The translations under genes were made by a program, and so were the position numbers. This document shows, piece by piece, positions 1-6,668 of a stretch of 14,431 nucleotides of DNA (the first letter of the stretch is position 1; each line of letters opens with the position of its first letter). Source of the stretch: Verrucomicrobiota bacterium (lineage in GTDB: Bacteria; Verrucomicrobiota; Verrucomicrobiia; Methylacidiphilales; Verrucolacustridaceae); the NCBI GenBank assembly GCA_010024525.1, contig RGGS01000009.1:1-14431 (forward strand). The letters are read 5' to 3'. The notes under the pieces are model-generated. The model was not told where the DNA came from. It made no database searches and saw only the letters and a program-made list of their open reading frames with translations.

Positions 1-257
1 CCACGGCTCTCATAGCGCCCATCTGAATAATTGTTCCAATCTCTCCCCCGTCCGGCTACCCCGCCATAACCATAGTAACCGCCACCACCATAGTATCCAC
101 CGTAGTAGTTGTTGTATCCGTAATAATCCTGATCATTGGCGTCCGCCCAAAGGATGAGAGGGCGCCGTACAGGGACCACGTCTTGGGAAACAGCCTCGGA
201 AACAAGCAAGCCCGCTAAAAGAATGAATAGATTTCGCATGTGGTTAGCATGGGTCAT
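1..257 (-). CDS. Secreted Gly/Tyr-rich protein, C-terminus cut by window edge
   Basis: The frame is open from the start to the left edge, so only the first 85 or so residues are visible. A hydrophobic N-terminus (MRNLFILLAGLLVSEAVSQ) looks like a Sec signal peptide with cleavage near Ser-Gln. After a short linker comes a stretch dominated by Tyr, Gly and Asn (YYGYNNYYGGYYGGGGYYGY), a low-complexity composition seen in secreted or surface proteins. I chose the ATG at 257 because GAGG lies ten bases upstream. The in-frame ATG at 239 gives a more canonical signal peptide but has no Shine-Dalgarno. It is divergent from the small secreted protein gene at 354. No family is recognised and the function is unknown. 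Confidence 0.6.
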   Translation of the reverse strand, partial: MTHANHMRNLFILLAGLLVSEAVSQDVVPVRRPLILWADANDQDYYGYNNYYGGYYGGGGYYGYGGVAGRGRDWNNYSDGRYESR

Positions 258-319
258 TTCTGGTCCGCCTCAATTCCTTTTCCATCGCGTCCCGATCATT
301 CACCCGTAACTGAGAGCAT

Positions 320-347
320 TTGACATTGCCTCTATCCAACGTATGGA
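320..347 (+). promoter_or_regulatory. Possible sigma-70 type promoter before the small secreted protein gene
   Basis: A perfect TTGACA lies at 320-325. The best -10 candidate at usual spacing (16 bases) is TATGGA at 342-347, which matches the consensus poorly in its second half. It would start transcription almost at the ATG at 354, which fits badly with the Shine-Dalgarno-like GAAGAGG just before that ATG. The -35 element is convincing and the -10 element is not. Confidence 0.3.
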
Positions 348-353
348 AGAGGT

Positions 354-533
354 ATGAAATACATCCTATTCACACTTGGTTTACTCACCTTGTCTTTAGC
401 CCCCACTTATGCCCATTGCGGCCACTGCGGAACGGAGGACTCTTCCCATTGCTCTGACTCATCCAAGAAAACCGATAAAGACAGCAAATCCAAGAAGACG
501 GACGGAACCGAAAAGACCGGCGAGGTCAAGTAG
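354..533 (+). CDS. Small secreted His/Cys-rich protein (59 aa)
   Basis: This 59-residue protein has three visible parts. Residues 1-20 form a signal peptide (MKYILFTLGLLTLSLAPTYA) with an A-x-A-like end. Residues 21-33 carry a His/Cys cluster (HCGHCG, then HC), giving three Cys and three His in 13 residues. Residues 37-59 are a hydrophilic tail rich in Lys, Asp and Ser. GAAGAGG lies immediately before the ATG and supports the start. The cluster suggests metal binding or a disulfide in the periplasm or outside the cell, but this is inference. The stop is 14 bases before the YkgJ-type gene, so the two may be co-transcribed. I do not recognise a named family. Confidence 0.6.
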   Translation: MKYILFTLGLLTLSLAPTYAHCGHCGTEDSSHCSDSSKKTDKDSKSKKTDGTEKTGEVK

Positions 534-547
534 ACCTCTCCAGCAAC

Positions 548-1045
548 GTGGTTCCCAGCGAAGCAGCCGCTCGGCTCTGCTCGGCCTGCGGGATGTGCTG
601 TGACGGAACTCTCTTTCACTCCGTTCTTCTTCAGCCTGAAGACAACTCCCGTCAATTGGCCTCTCTAGGACTCAAGATCAAGAAAAGGAACGGACGGACG
701 TTCTTTCACCAACCCTGCCCGACTCATCACCAAGGTCAGTGCCGAATCTACCCGGATCGGCCCCGGCGTTGCCGGCAGTTTAACTGCCAGCAGCTCCTCC
801 GCTTGGCAGACGGGAAGACATCGGAAGCTCAGGCCCTCACAACCATTCACGATGCCCGCCGCCTTGCCGACCAAGTCGGGCAACTCATGAATCAAATCGA
901 GGAGACCAACCCCCTTCGCGGCCTCGCAGCCCGCTGTGCCAGCGCGCTGGATGCGGGCCATCGTGGTCCGTTGCACGAACAGCTGGAATCTGCGATGAAA
1001 TCCCTGGAAGCGTTTCTGGAATCTGAATTCCGCGTAAAGTTCTAG
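548..1045 (+). CDS. YkgJ-type cysteine-cluster protein
   Basis: The 165-residue protein carries the cysteine pattern of the YkgJ / zinc- or iron-chelating family. CSACGMCC (C11, C14, C17, C18) is followed by single cysteines at 57, 65, 75 and 80, the last ones in the typical context CRIYPDRPRRCRQFNC. Eight such cysteines are thought to hold a metal or Fe-S centre. The molecular role of the family is poorly known. Residues 85-165 are mostly helical and lack further motifs. The start is a GTG at 548 without a clear Shine-Dalgarno, so an alternative start is possible, but the first cluster must be included. It converges with umuC: the two stops are 11 bases apart with no convincing terminator between them. 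Confidence 0.8.
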   Translation: MVPSEAAARLCSACGMCCDGTLFHSVLLQPEDNSRQLASLGLKIKKRNGRTFFHQPCPTHHQGQCRIYPDRPRRCRQFNCQQLLRLADGKTSEAQALTTIHDARRLADQVGQLMNQIEETNPLRGLAARCASALDAGHRGPLHEQLESAMKSLEAFLESEFRVKF

Positions 1046-1056
1046 CCTGGGAGAAT

Positions 1057-2373
1057 CTATCCAGCCTGGGCCAACTGACTCCAGTTCGTGGTGTAGGCTC
1101 TGGACCGCATCCCGCTCTTCATCCTCCACCCTCTCGCCTTCACGGCTTCTCCGGATCCTTCTCCCTTCATCTTTATCTTGCTTACTCCCATACTTCCCCG
1201 AGTGATCACCGGATTCTTTCGGTCGCCCAGTCTCCGGTTGATCCGATCCACAATCCGATCAATATCCACCCGCGGTTCTTTGCGGATCCCCCCGAACTCC
1301 AGCGCGGGCTGAAGACAGCTTTCGTTAACCAATCCTCCCAGCATGACTCCCACTTTCTTGTACCGATACCCCACACGGTAAATCCTCTGTAGCAATTTTC
1401 CGGCAATTCCCATCAGATTGGCCGTGGCTTGAACGGGCTCATCCAGGTCGACCCCCGCTCCAGGGCAGTACTGTGGCTCTCCTTTTCGGAAACGGTTTGT
1501 CTGCAAAAACACATCCACCCGGGTCGCCCACAGGCCAAACCTTCTTACCTTTTCGCTCGCTCGGGCCACATGATTGGCCAGTGCTTCCTCCAACTCCTCC
1601 AACGCCTCCACCGGCGCCCCAAACGATCGGCTGGCCATCACTCCCTTGCGATCCGGCGGCATCTCTTCCAGTTCCAAACACCTTGTCCCATTCATCTCTC
1701 TCAGCATCCTCTCCCCCACCACTCCCAGACTTTTCCGGATCTGTCGCGGCTCTGCCCTCTTAAAATCCAGTGCCGTATTGATTCCTAATCCCGCCAACCG
1801 CCTGGCCAGATTCTTGCCGACCCCCCACAACGCTTCGCACCCCACCTCGGCCATCAGCTTCTCAGCTCCCTCACCTTTTCGGATTTCAAACACGCCCCCT
1901 GTCCTCTCCCGATTCTTCTTGGCATGACGGTTCGCCAACTTGGCCAGCATCTTGGTCTCCCCGATCCCGATGCATACCGGAATTCCCGTCCACCGAAGCA
2001 CCTTCGACCTCAGTTTTCTTGCCTCTTCCAATCCAAAATCCTCCTCCAGTTCCAAAAACGCCTCATCAATTGAATAAACCTCCATCACGCCTACCTCATC
2101 CCGCAGGATCGACATCACCCTCGCAGACATATCCCCATACAGCGTGTAGTTGGAACTGAACACCCTCACCCCATGCTTCCGGATCACCTCCTTCTGCTCA
2201 TGCCAGGGTGCCCCCATCGGAATCCCCAAGGCCTTGGCCTCCTCGCTCCGTGAAATGATGCACCCGTCGTTGTTGGATAGGACCACCACCGGCACCCCGA
2301 TCAGCGACGGATCGAAGACCCGTTCGCACGAGCAGAAGAAGTTATTGCAATCCACCAAGGCCAGTCTGCTCAT
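1057..2373 (-). CDS. umuC: DNA polymerase V catalytic subunit UmuC (Y-family)
   Basis: This is the translesion DNA polymerase that copies past damage after assembly with processed UmuD. The 438 residues follow the UmuC plan. The N-terminal palm has the metal-binding Asp8 in LVDCNNFFCSCERVFDP, then VVVLSNNDGCIISRS, and the catalytic SIDEAFLEL with Asp103-Glu104. A helix-hairpin-helix/thumb part follows (CIGIGETKMLAKLANRHAKK, then LWGVGKNLARRL), then the little finger. The C-terminal tail (RMKSGMRSRAYTTNW) resembles the extra domain at the end of many UmuC proteins. A Phe (F13) sits at the expected steric-gate site. I chose the ATG at 2373 rather than 2418. It lies five bases after the umuD stop, has AGGTAGGG in front and matches the family start. 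Umu genes are usually under LexA control. Confidence 0.93.
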   Translation of the reverse strand: MSRLALVDCNNFFCSCERVFDPSLIGVPVVVLSNNDGCIISRSEEAKALGIPMGAPWHEQKEVIRKHGVRVFSSNYTLYGDMSARVMSILRDEVGVMEVYSIDEAFLELEEDFGLEEARKLRSKVLRWTGIPVCIGIGETKMLAKLANRHAKKNRERTGGVFEIRKGEGAEKLMAEVGCEALWGVGKNLARRLAGLGINTALDFKRAEPRQIRKSLGVVGERMLREMNGTRCLELEEMPPDRKGVMASRSFGAPVEALEELEEALANHVARASEKVRRFGLWATRVDVFLQTNRFRKGEPQYCPGAGVDLDEPVQATANLMGIAGKLLQRIYRVGYRYKKVGVMLGGLVNESCLQPALEFGGIRKEPRVDIDRIVDRINRRLGDRKNPVITRGSMGVSKIKMKGEGSGEAVKARGWRMKSGMRSRAYTTNWSQLAQAG

Positions 2374-2378
2374 GCGCC

Positions 2379-2807
2379 CTACCTCGCCTGATGAATGACA
2401 AAAGCCACCACGCCCCAAATCACGAGTTCCTGATCCCCGGAAAGCTCGATCCGGGGAAACTTCTCGTTGGCCGCTTCCAGAAAAACCTTTCCTTCAAGCG
2501 TGCGAAACCTCTTCACGGTGAACTCCCCGTCGATCATCGCCACCACGATCCGCCGGTCCGATGGCGTCAACGATCGGTCCACCACCAGGATGTCCCCGGT
2601 ATGGATCCCCGCATCCCGCATCGAATCCCCCTTCACCCGCACGAAAAACGTCGAGGCCGGATTACGGACCAGTTCCTCGTTCAGGTCGATGGATCGCTCC
2701 AGATGGTCGTCAGCCGGCGAAGGAAATCCCGCCTGCACCTTGGCCGAAAAAAGCGGGAGTTTGAGTGATTTCCGTTTGGCGAAAGGAACGGGAGCCTCGA
2801 CTTCCAT
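2379..2807 (-). CDS. umuD: UmuD, self-cleaving polymerase V subunit
   Basis: UmuD is a LexA-fold protein that cuts itself when stimulated by RecA-ssDNA. The shortened form then activates UmuC. The 142 residues contain every expected part: the cleavage site Ala26-Gly27 in AKVQAGFPSPADD (E. coli has Cys-Gly there), the catalytic Ser62 in VKGDSM and the catalytic Lys99 in GEFTVKRF. The length is close to the usual 139-145. An in-frame TGA lies two codons upstream of the ATG at 2807, so no longer start exists. GAGG is only one base from the ATG, an unusually tight spacing. It forms an operon with umuC, five bases downstream. Confidence 0.93.
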   Translation of the reverse strand: MEVEAPVPFAKRKSLKLPLFSAKVQAGFPSPADDHLERSIDLNEELVRNPASTFFVRVKGDSMRDAGIHTGDILVVDRSLTPSDRRIVVAMIDGEFTVKRFRTLEGKVFLEAANEKFPRIELSGDQELVIWGVVAFVIHQAR

Positions 2808-2851
2808 GCCTCATCTTGGAACCGCCCGAAGCGGCCGACCAGCCTCATTTG

Positions 2852-2888
2852 CCCCGACCTATGGACGGGGTACCTTTCCTTATGAACG
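2852..2888. promoter_or_regulatory. Candidate operator region between umuD and the divergent gene
   Basis: Two dyads lie in the short divergent spacer. CCCCG (2852-2856) and CGGGG (2866-2870) form an inverted repeat around a nine-base centre. TTTCC-TTAT-GAACG at 2875-2888 matches 7 of 10 positions of TGTTC-N4-GAACA, which I recall as the LexA box described for Verrucomicrobia. The second site overlaps the proposed ATG at 2882 of the plus-strand gene and is about 70 bases upstream of umuD. Either site could be an SOS operator, but the match is degenerate. Confidence 0.25.
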
Positions 2889-3142
2889 AGATCATGATGA
2901 CACTGGGATGGGCGCCTTGGTTTGTCCCTCGTGGAGTCGATCTGATCAACAACCTGCCAGCGGTGATTATCACCCTCTGGCTCGGGTTGGTCTTCTCCAC
3001 GATGGTCTACTTTCACGGCAACGTGAAAGACCTGGAGCCCAAACCCGGTTCGGTCACACCGATCCAGAAAACAGCCGCAGGGCTGATGTTTTTGGTCGAT
3101 GCGATCATGCTGGGACTTGCCTTTTACCTGATCCTCCGCTGA
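2882..3142 (+). CDS. Small two-helix membrane protein (86 aa)
   Basis: From the ATG at 2882 the product has 86 residues. It has two clear hydrophobic segments: about 24-44 (NLPAVIITLWLGLVFSTMVYF) and about 65-85 (AAGLMFLVDAIMLGLAFYLIL). A polar loop between them contains KDLEPKPGSVTPIQK, so it should be an inner-membrane hairpin. An upstream ATG at 2861 would add seven residues, and still longer versions overlap umuD and look unlikely. It is divergent from umuD and followed by a possible hairpin terminator, so it seems to be a single transcription unit. No family is recognised. The clean two-helix pattern and uninterrupted frame in an otherwise empty stretch argue that it is real. Confidence 0.6.
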   Translation: MNEIMMTLGWAPWFVPRGVDLINNLPAVIITLWLGLVFSTMVYFHGNVKDLEPKPGSVTPIQKTAAGLMFLVDAIMLGLAFYLILR

Positions 3143-3155
3143 ACCGAGCGGTTTT
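3136..3155 (+). terminator. Possible Rho-independent terminator
   Basis: CCGCT (3136-3140) pairs with AGCGG (3147-3151) across a six-base loop and is followed by TTTT (3152-3155). The hairpin overlaps the stop codon of the small membrane protein gene. The five-pair stem and short T run make it modest in strength. Confidence 0.4.
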
Positions 3156-3295
3156 CAGAGAGGGGCCAAAGTCGCCCTCCCCCTGCATTCTTGCATTGAA
3201 TCGTTTTCGCGAAGTCTGACCTCGACACACCATGGCACGGGGTCATTTTCCCTTGTTTTCACCCAGAACCGGACGGATTAGCATGTAACCTCAAG

Positions 3296-4825
3296 ATGAA
3301 GAAATTCCCTGTCGATATCACCGAAAGCGGCATCCGCGCTCTCCTCAACACGCCAGACAGCTATGCCCGTCGTTTTACCGAGACTTCCCTTCGCGCTCTT
3401 CTGGGTCACTCCCAGATCAAGGGCACCCTCACCAACCAGCAGAACGAATTTCCTCCCGTCCCCTGGGATATGGAAAAGCTCCGGGCCAAGGTCCAGGGTG
3501 AAATCTCCAAACATGTGTTTGGTTGGTATGGGGAATCCGAATCCGCCGCCGGAGACAGCACCCGAAAAAATATCGAAGCCTTTTCTAGGTATCGCGTCAC
3601 CCCCCGCTACCTCCGTTCCGATAAATCCTTCGCCTACGCCCAAACTGTGTTTCTTTCGTCCAAGGAACTTGGAGTCACCCGTTTAAACAGTCCCACGCCG
3701 GTGTTTGTCGCCCCTTACGGAGCCGCCAGCCTGTACGGGAAAAAGTCGGATGAGATTTCCTGCGCCCAAGGCGCCACAGATGCCAATGTGGTACACACCC
3801 TCGGCCATCTGACCAAATACTCCCTCGAGAAGATTCGCCGGGCGGTACAGGACAATTCCTACTACTTCAACCCCCGCCTCCGCAGCCCGGGGGGCGCCCC
3901 GCCGTTTTCCATGTTTCAGATTTATCTTACGGATGACGATGACATCAATCGGTCCATCATCGAGCGGGTCAAGCGAACCAACCTTTCCGTCCTTATCCTG
4001 ACCATCGATGCCGGAGCCGGGCACGGCGGCATTCAAATGATGGATGACTATGCCGACTTCACCTACGCCTCCAAAATCGCCGGGAACCTCTTTGCCGACC
4101 CGATGTTCAACTATAAATGCTTCCTGAGGAACCGTTGCGTCGGAAGCCGCACCCCCACGGTGCTGGCCTATGCTTCCCGGCGGTTGCGCATTCCTGTGGC
4201 CAAGTTGGCCGGTAGTTTCGATCTGAAAAAAGCCTTCACTTACGCCCGCGATATTCAGTTCAAGGGGATGGCTAAACAAAATTCGGACAAAAACCCAAAG
4301 TCCAAGATGTATCCTTGGTCGGTGGCCTACCTGAGCCGTTTGGCTCACACCCGGGAAACCATCTCCCCTGCTTACTCTAAAATCATCCACCGTCGCGGCA
4401 TTCCAATGGTGGTGAAAGGCGTCATGAGCGTCGAAGACGCGACGGCTGCACAGCAATCAGGGGCCGACGGAGTTTATGTCAGCAACCACGGGGGCCGTTT
4501 CGTTTTCAATGCCGCCAGTCCGATCGATGTCCTCCGGACCATTCATCAGAAAGTGAAAAAAACGGATCCCCGATTTGGCGTCTGGCTGGACAGCGGGATT
4601 CGTAGCGCCACCGATATCCTAATTGCCTACTCCCAAGGCGCAGAATTCGTCGGAATTGGACGGCCGGTTATTTACTCATGTGTCGACAATGGCCGGGGCG
4701 GAGTCCGACAGGTTCTCCAGTCGATTCTTTACACCCTGCGCGATCAAGCCCGCCTCTGTGGACTCACCTCCCTAAACGAGCTCCACGAAAAACGCGGCCC
4801 ATCCATCGTTCATCGAGAAAGCTAG
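3296..4825 (+). CDS. FMN-dependent 2-hydroxy-acid oxidase/dehydrogenase, atypically long
   Basis: The 509-residue product has the FMN-dependent alpha-hydroxy-acid dehydrogenase fold (glycolate oxidase, L-lactate oxidase, LldD, mandelate dehydrogenase). These oxidise a 2-hydroxy acid to a 2-oxo acid; oxidase members pass electrons to O2 and make H2O2. Visible signatures are WYGES with active-site Tyr78, FQIYLTDDD with Tyr210, LTIDA with Asp238, VVKGV with Lys374, SNHGGR with catalytic His398 and carboxylate-binding Arg401, and the phosphate-binding WLDSGIRSATD and VGIGRP. Family members are usually 350-400 residues. The extra length is an N-terminal extension of about 55-75 residues and a longer segment between Asp238 and Lys374. 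The usual Arg after the TxD motif is not apparent. The ATG at 3296 lacks a strong Shine-Dalgarno. It lies 75 bases before the decarboxylase gene, and the substrate cannot be fixed from sequence. Confidence 0.85.
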   Translation: MKKFPVDITESGIRALLNTPDSYARRFTETSLRALLGHSQIKGTLTNQQNEFPPVPWDMEKLRAKVQGEISKHVFGWYGESESAAGDSTRKNIEAFSRYRVTPRYLRSDKSFAYAQTVFLSSKELGVTRLNSPTPVFVAPYGAASLYGKKSDEISCAQGATDANVVHTLGHLTKYSLEKIRRAVQDNSYYFNPRLRSPGGAPPFSMFQIYLTDDDDINRSIIERVKRTNLSVLILTIDAGAGHGGIQMMDDYADFTYASKIAGNLFADPMFNYKCFLRNRCVGSRTPTVLAYASRRLRIPVAKLAGSFDLKKAFTYARDIQFKGMAKQNSDKNPKSKMYPWSVAYLSRLAHTRETISPAYSKIIHRRGIPMVVKGVMSVEDATAAQQSGADGVYVSNHGGRFVFNAASPIDVLRTIHQKVKKTDPRFGVWLDSGIRSATDILIAYSQGAEFVGIGRPVIYSCVDNGRGGVRQVLQSILYTLRDQARLCGLTSLNELHEKRGPSIVHRES

Positions 4826-4900
4826 ACGGACTCAATCGGGGTCAGGCCAGTAAACCCTCATATGATTTGCCAAAGAAAACCCCACCGATAGGGTTGCGGA

Positions 4901-6568
4901 ATGGCTAAAAATCTTACCGTAGTTGAATATGTCATCCGGCGTTTGGCTGAACTTGGAATCGACCGCGCTTTCGGCGTCCCCGGCGATTACTCTTTCCCGA
5001 TTGATGATGCCATTGAAGCTTCAGACAAATTATCTTGGGTCCTTTGCTCGAACGAATTGAACGCCTCCTATGCCGCGGACGGTTACGCTCGTCGCCGCGG
5101 AGCCGCGATCCTCACCACCACGTACGCCGTGGGAGAACTCAGCGCCGTCAACGGCGTGATGGGCGCCAAAGCCCATCGCGTTCCCATTTTTCACATCGTG
5201 GGGGCTCCCAGCACCCGCATCCAGCGTCGCCGCGAGGTGACCCACCACACCCTCGGGGACGGGACGTACAATAATTTCTTCGATCTTTCCGCCGCCACCG
5301 CCTGCGTCAGCGCTCATCTCACCCCGGATAACGTTGTTTCCGAGCTGGAACGGCTCATTCGAGAAGCGTTCCGTCTGAGCCAGCCCGCCTACATGCTGAT
5401 TCCCGAGGATTTCGCCAAAATGCCGATTCACGGAACCCCGGTCAAAGGCACCCGCTTGACTTCCATCTCCCGCGGACGCAGCAACCCAAAGGAACTCCGG
5501 ACTGCGGTCCAAGCCATTGTCAGTCGGATGAAAAAAGCCCGCCGGACAGTGGTTCTCCCCACCTTCCATGTCGGTCGTTACAACGCGAAGGCGGATCTGC
5601 TCTCATTCCTCAAACGCACTCGGCTACCGTTTTCCATGACGCAGATGGATAAAGGGCTCCTTGATGAGTCCCATCCACAATATATCGGCGCTTATGGCGG
5701 AAATTCTTCGTTCCCTGCCTCCGTGGCTTCCACCGTGGAAAACTCCGATCTCCTTCTCAATGTCGGAGGCTTGATCCGGGAAGATTTGAACACCGGACTT
5801 TGGACAGATCGGTTGGAGAAAGTTCCAACGATCACCATCGGACCGGATTATGTGGAGACCGACAGCCAGACTTTCACCAACGTCCAAATGCATGACGTTC
5901 TTCGCGCCCTCGCCCGGGTGGCACCTCAGGCCAAAAGCGTCCGGCGCTCACCACCCAAGCTACTTCCCATGAGTGGCTCAGGCCATGACCCCATCGGTTC
6001 CAACTCGTTCTATCCCCGCTTACAACGTTTCCTGCGCTCAGGGGACACTCTTGTGGCGGAAACCGGCACCTGCTCGCTTCACCTCGGCAAAATATGGTTG
6101 CCCGAGAATGTCGGCTTCGAGTCCCAGCTGCTTTGGGGCTCGATTGGTTGGGCGACCCCCACCACGCTGGGGGTGGCCCTCGCCGAACCCAAGCGGCGGA
6201 CGATTTTGGTCACCGGCGATGGCTCCCACCAGCTTACCGCGACGGAAATCGGGGTCATGGGCCGTTACGGAATTAATCCCATCATCATTTTACTCAACAA
6301 CGGGCTCTACGGCATTGAGGATATCCTCAGCCAAACCGGACATGTCTACGACTCCTTGGCCGGGTGGGATTACCATACCCTACCCGCCGCCATGGGATGT
6401 CGCGACTGGTTCTGTACCCGGGTGGAAACTGTGACCGAACTGGAGTCCGCCCTCGAAACGGCCCGCAACCACTCAGGCGCCAGCTATCTTGAGCTGATAA
6501 TCCCACCAGAAGAGAGTCAGCCCCTACCCAAAAAAACCATTAACCGTATTTACAAAACATACGCCTAG
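4901..6568 (+). CDS. ThDP-dependent 2-oxo-acid decarboxylase, pyruvate decarboxylase type
   Basis: The 555-residue enzyme belongs to the pyruvate/indolepyruvate decarboxylase group, which converts a 2-oxo acid to an aldehyde and CO2 in the cytoplasm. The full catalytic set of that group is visible: Asp29 in GVPGDY, the cofactor-activating Glu52 in CSNELNASYAADGYAR, the pair His115-His116 in HHTLGDG, and Glu473 in NNGLYGIED. The ThDP/Mg motif runs from GDGS (439-442) to NN (466-467). This set separates it from benzoylformate decarboxylase and acetolactate synthase. Pyruvate is the simplest substrate, but indolepyruvate or another 2-oxo acid is possible. It follows the hydroxy-acid oxidase gene by 75 bases and precedes katG by 100 bases on the same strand. 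A small hairpin (AACCC 4878-4882, GGGTT 4891-4895) ends just before the ATG. Confidence 0.88.
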   Translation: MAKNLTVVEYVIRRLAELGIDRAFGVPGDYSFPIDDAIEASDKLSWVLCSNELNASYAADGYARRRGAAILTTTYAVGELSAVNGVMGAKAHRVPIFHIVGAPSTRIQRRREVTHHTLGDGTYNNFFDLSAATACVSAHLTPDNVVSELERLIREAFRLSQPAYMLIPEDFAKMPIHGTPVKGTRLTSISRGRSNPKELRTAVQAIVSRMKKARRTVVLPTFHVGRYNAKADLLSFLKRTRLPFSMTQMDKGLLDESHPQYIGAYGGNSSFPASVASTVENSDLLLNVGGLIREDLNTGLWTDRLEKVPTITIGPDYVETDSQTFTNVQMHDVLRALARVAPQAKSVRRSPPKLLPMSGSGHDPIGSNSFYPRLQRFLRSGDTLVAETGTCSLHLGKIWLPENVGFESQLLWGSIGWATPTTLGVALAEPKRRTILVTGDGSHQLTATEIGVMGRYGINPIIILLNNGLYGIEDILSQTGHVYDSLAGWDYHTLPAAMGCRDWFCTRVETVTELESALETARNHSGASYLELIIPPEESQPLPKKTINRIYKTYA

Positions 6569-6573
6569 TAAGC

Positions 6574-6619
6574 ACCCGCCACCTTCGGGTTGAATTAATT
6601 CGACTCGGCTGAGCCGGGT
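6574..6619. promoter_or_regulatory. Three adjacent dyads in the spacer before katG
   Basis: The 100-base spacer holds ACCCG (6574-6578)/CGGGT (6586-6590), then the perfect palindrome GAATTAATTC (6592-6601), then CGGCTGAGCCG (6606-6616) inside a longer imperfect dyad at 6603-6619. The first could end the upstream transcript, but it lacks a T run. The others could be operators for a peroxide regulator. None matches an OxyR, PerR or Fur box that I can recognise, and I see no convincing -35/-10 pair. Confidence 0.25.
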
Positions 6620-6668
6620 TCCTTACCATTTTATCTCCCCGAATCATGGGGAAACAGGAGAACCTACC

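Noticed and set aside
1044..1070. Direct repeat AGCCTGGG (1044-1051 and 1063-1070) at the convergent gene ends
   Set aside because: Eight bases at short distance can occur by chance, and no terminator or target-site pattern goes with it.
3683..4456. Minus-strand frame of 257 codons opposite the oxidase gene
   Set aside because: It lies wholly antisense to the FMN oxidase, with no motif or ribosome site.
3296..6568. Mandelate pathway (mdlB-mdlC) reading of the oxidase/decarboxylase pair
   Set aside because: The decarboxylase has the His-His, Asp and Glu473 set of pyruvate decarboxylase rather than benzoylformate decarboxylase features, so the mandelate assignment is not supported.
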